Positions 61,860-64,000 of a DNA stretch of 64,000 nt are shown here, piece after piece. The notes beneath the pieces are model-generated. The model was not told the origin of the DNA. It saw only the letters and a list, made by a program, of their open reading frames with translations, and ran no database searches. Origin of the DNA: Xanthobacteraceae bacterium. GTDB taxonomy: Bacteria; Pseudomonadota; Alphaproteobacteria; Rhizobiales; Xanthobacteraceae. Each line of letters opens with the position of its first letter. Position 1 is the first letter of the stretch. The stretch is from assembly GCA_019750915.1 (NCBI GenBank), contig JAIENY010000022.1, forward strand, positions 1 to 64,000. The letters are read 5' to 3'. The position numbers and the translations under genes were made by a program.

Positions 61860-62627
61860 ATGCACGTCGAATTCACGCCCGCGCTGCTGGCGTTCGTGGC
61901 GACGGTCTTCCTGCTCGCAGGCTTCGTCAAGGGCATGATCGGCATGGGTTTGCCGACCGTCGCCATCGGCCTTCTGGCGACGCGGATCCCGACTCTCGAC
62001 GCCATCGCCATCACCATCGTGCCTGCGATCGTCACCAATATCTGGCAAACCTTCGTAGGGCCTTATCTCAAAGACATCATGAGGCGGCTCTGGCCGCTGT
62101 TCGTCTGCACCTGTATCGGCGTCTGGTTCGGCGCGGGGCTTCTGACCGGAGCTTTTGGGCCCTATGCCACAGTACTGCTCGGCCTGCTTCTGATCGTCTA
62201 TGCCACACTCGCGCTCACTAAAGTGAGATTCAGCGTCAAACCGCAAAACGAGAAATGGATCGGCGGCCTATGCGGGTTTCTGTCGGGACTGATCGCTGCG
62301 GCGACCGGCATTCAGGTGTTTCCGGGAATGCCGTTTCTGCAAGCGTTGAACATGGAGCGCAACGAACTCATTCAGGCGCTGGGGGTGTTCTTCACCGTTG
62401 CGACGGTGGCGATGATGTTCAATCTCACACATTCCGGCATATTGACCGCTGCCGTCGCCGTGCCGGGGGCGCTCGCGATGGCTACGGCCTTTGCAGGAAT
62501 GTATCTGGGTCAGGTGCTGCGCGAGCGCATGGCACCCGAAACGTTCCGACACTGGTTCCTGATTTCGATGATCGTGCTCGGCGCTTATCTTGCGATCGAT
62601 AAGCTGATCCGCCTTCATCTGATTTGA
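61860..62627 (+). CDS. TauE/SafE-family sulfite/organosulfonate exporter-like protein
   Basis: This 255-aa membrane protein has about seven or eight helices and the family motifs VATVFLLAGFVKGMIGMGLP at the N-terminus and GLCGFLSGLIAAATGIQVFPGMPFLQAL in the repeat half. It begins 7 bp after the hisN-like stop, so the two may be cotranscribed. The transported anion is unknown. Confidence 0.9.
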   Translation: MHVEFTPALLAFVATVFLLAGFVKGMIGMGLPTVAIGLLATRIPTLDAIAITIVPAIVTNIWQTFVGPYLKDIMRRLWPLFVCTCIGVWFGAGLLTGAFGPYATVLLGLLLIVYATLALTKVRFSVKPQNEKWIGGLCGFLSGLIAAATGIQVFPGMPFLQALNMERNELIQALGVFFTVATVAMMFNLTHSGILTAAVAVPGALAMATAFAGMYLGQVLRERMAPETFRHWFLISMIVLGAYLAIDKLIRLHLI

Positions 62628-62636
62628 CGACCCGCG

Positions 62637-63584
62637 TCACTTGAACAGCGGCGTTCCGGGCACGAACGCATCGAACGCAGCCCAGAATTGCGAGCGATAG
62701 CGATCCTGCTCCTGCAGGATTTCATGCTTTGCGCCCGCGATTACCAAATGCGAGCCGGCGCGCAGGTGATACGAAAATTCCTCAATGGCCGACGTCGATA
62801 CAATCGTGTCGTGACTTGCGGCAAGCATCAGCACCGGCTGGCGGATGCGTGAGGGATAGTAGGTTTCGCGAAACTCCATGATGACGCGGAAGGCGGCGTC
62901 GGTCCAGGCGATGGTCGGCGACCCGAGGCCCAGCGTCGGGTCTTCCTCGAGCACTGCGACGTTGCGTGCATAGCGCACCGGATCGCTCGTCACCGGATTG
63001 TCGATGAACGGATCAATCCCGACCAGCCGGCTCCCGCCTCCGGGAATGTAGCTTCCGCCCAGCCCGGCGAAACGGACGGCGCGGACCAATGTGCGCACCG
63101 GCCATGATGTGGTGCGTCCCGGCAGACCGATCATCGGCGCCGTCATCACCACCCGATCGAACCAGCGCGCCCCGTCGTGGAGGACGCGCAGCAGCACCGC
63201 GCCGCCCATCGAATGCGCCAGCGCGAAATAAGGCGGCGGACAATCGGGCAGCACCACCTGATGCATGAACGCGGCAAGATCGATCTGATAATCGTTGAAG
63301 CTGCGGACATACCCCTTGCGGGCGTCCCTCAATTGCCGCGCCGAATGTCCCTGCCCGCGCCAGTCCATGATCGCGACCGCGAATCCGCGCTCGCGCAGAT
63401 CGCGAACCGTCTCGAAGTATTTCTCGATGTATTCGCCGCGCCCGGTGAAGACACATACGGTCCCCTTGCGTCCGGCCGGCGGCGCAAAGCGTGCAAAACG
63501 CAATTCCACGCCATCGGATGTTTTGATGATGCCGGACACGACGTCGTCAGGCACCGGATTGGCGGGAATGGAAACGAGAGTCAT
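62637..63584 (-). CDS. Alpha/beta hydrolase, lysophospholipase-like (Hydrolase_4)
   Basis: This 315-aa protein resembles PldB/monoglyceride lipase-type hydrolases. It has a nucleophile elbow AHSMGGAVLL, the N-terminal VCVFTGRGEYIEKYFETV (variant of the HGxxE region), MDWRGQGHSARQ, an acidic residue in LAASHDTIVS and a His in AGAKHEIL. The start is the ATG at MTLVSIPANP; the track extends 51 codons further upstream without support. It is convergent with the TauE-like gene. Confidence 0.87.
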   Translation of the reverse strand: MTLVSIPANPVPDDVVSGIIKTSDGVELRFARFAPPAGRKGTVCVFTGRGEYIEKYFETVRDLRERGFAVAIMDWRGQGHSARQLRDARKGYVRSFNDYQIDLAAFMHQVVLPDCPPPYFALAHSMGGAVLLRVLHDGARWFDRVVMTAPMIGLPGRTTSWPVRTLVRAVRFAGLGGSYIPGGGSRLVGIDPFIDNPVTSDPVRYARNVAVLEEDPTLGLGSPTIAWTDAAFRVIMEFRETYYPSRIRQPVLMLAASHDTIVSTSAIEEFSYHLRAGSHLVIAGAKHEILQEQDRYRSQFWAAFDAFVPGTPLFK

Positions 63585-63769
63585 GAGGCGAAAAAACCGT
63601 GCGGAACCAACGAATTGTGAATGGGTGGGAACGCGCCGGAAAACTCGCCGCAACCCCTCTTGAACAGCCTTCTGCTTAACCCATATCAGTTTCGTACTGG
63701 CCTCTCTAGGCGGTACGCAGAACGAAAACCCGGCCAAATCCGGCGGGTTGTCTGCTCTTTTGAAAAAGA

Positions 63770-63866
63770 GCCGCGCGTTTTGCTTGGCAAGATCTCCGTT
63801 GGTTCATGCAGCCGGAATCCGCCTTGCTGACAGACGCGTCGGTCGCTCACATTGGAGGACTGAACC
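63770..63866 (+). promoter_or_regulatory. ROSE-like RNA thermometer upstream of hsp20
   Basis: The 5' leader ends TCGCTCACATTGGAGGA followed by CTGAACC and the ATG. In ROSE elements, known from Bradyrhizobium small heat-shock genes, a conserved UYGCU pairs imperfectly with the Shine-Dalgarno just downstream and melts on heating. Here TCGCT at 63843-63847 lies 7 bp before GGAGGA in that geometry. A GACGCGTC palindrome precedes it. Boundaries are approximate and the full fold is not computed. Confidence 0.6.
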
Positions 63867-64000
63867 ATGCGTACTTTCGATCTCACCCCGTTCTATCGTT
63901 CCACCGTCGGCTTTGACCGTCTCTTCTCGCTCCTCGACCAGGCAGCGGGTGAAGGAGCCAACGGCTATCCGCCCTATAACATCGAGCGGACCGGCGAGAA
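63867..64000 (+). CDS. Hsp20-family small heat-shock protein (partial)
   Basis: The gene starts MRTFDLTPFYRSTVGFDRLF and is cut by the window end after 44 codons. The N-terminal stretch TPFYRSTVGFDRLFSLLD and the following YPPYNIERTGE are typical of alphaproteobacterial HspA/IbpA-like proteins, whose alpha-crystallin domain would lie downstream. GGAGGACTGAACC precedes the ATG. A ROSE-type leader is suspected. Confidence 0.92.
   Translation, partial: MRTFDLTPFYRSTVGFDRLFSLLDQAAGEGANGYPPYNIERTGE

Noticed and set aside
1-64000. CRISPR arrays, insertion sequences, integrases or prophage
   Set aside because: I saw no regularly spaced repeats, transposase or integrase motifs, or phage structural genes in any frame of the track.

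Overview
The window is a gene-dense, roughly 60-63 % GC chromosomal segment of an alphaproteobacterium. Gene content points to the Bradyrhizobium family (Nitrobacteraceae: Bradyrhizobium, Rhodopseudomonas, Afipia and relatives). The markers are GapR, CpdR beside an N-formylglutamate amidohydrolase, a split pntAA/pntAB/pntB transhydrogenase preceded by a tiny aa3-oxidase subunit IV-like gene, a fused transaldolase/glucose-6-phosphate isomerase, DUF1036/DUF1244/DUF3175/DUF3297 proteins, and a ROSE-like leader before an hsp20 gene. The genus is an inference. I saw no insertion sequence, prophage, CRISPR array, integrase or rRNA operon; the only tRNA is tRNA-Val(GAC).

Layout. (1) 1-3.2 kb: transhydrogenase operon (minus) plus a 50-aa membrane protein absent from the ORF track. 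(2) 3.3-12.1 kb: PepF-type peptidase, TerC with a folded leader, a sigma-54 response regulator, and two cell-wall proteins (an L,D-transpeptidase and an M15-like DUF882 protein). (3) 12.2-15.7 kb: a haloacid module with a DehI-family 2-haloacid dehalogenase, an MHS-family permease, a divergent TetR regulator with a near-perfect 29-bp palindrome between them, and a cis-3-chloroacrylate dehalogenase-like tautomerase. (4) 15.8-26.7 kb: small conserved genes (gapR, DUF1244, DUF1036, TPR, rpmJ), LysR-pirin-wrbA, LysR-DUF485-actP, and an L-2-haloacid dehalogenase (HAD type II). (5) 27.0-36.5 kb: a seven-gene pentose-phosphate operon tkt, tal-pgi, gnd, zwf, pgl, gntK, HAD, mostly with ATGA-type overlaps. 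(6) 36.5-42.8 kb: a GH15 hydrolase, then a tartrate/malate-type operon (MFS, TtuC-like dehydrogenase, Tat-exported HAD protein) with a divergent LysR. (7) 42.8-57.4 kb: hemolysin III, the YcjX/YcjF pair, a cold-shock gene, exported and envelope proteins, a diguanylate cyclase, a flavin reductase, an unassigned cupin-like protein, a GST, PHA depolymerase, DctA and a FabH-like synthase. (8) 57.6-64 kb: MFS, tRNA-Val, cpdR, N-formylglutamate amidohydrolase, a probable suhB/alpha-r14-like small RNA in an AT-rich gap, HisN-like phosphatase, TauE-like exporter, a lysophospholipase-like hydrolase and the start of hsp20.

How the genes fit together. The central-carbon operon makes NADPH and pentose phosphates, and the transhydrogenase balances NADH and NADPH. 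Carboxylate use is prominent: acetate (ActP), C4-dicarboxylates (DctA), tartrate/malate (TtuC operon), PHA mobilisation and haloacids. The most interesting region is 12.2-15.7 kb. It pairs two unrelated dehalogenase folds with a permease and a dedicated regulator, and two further HAD-fold dehalogenase-family proteins lie elsewhere in the window.
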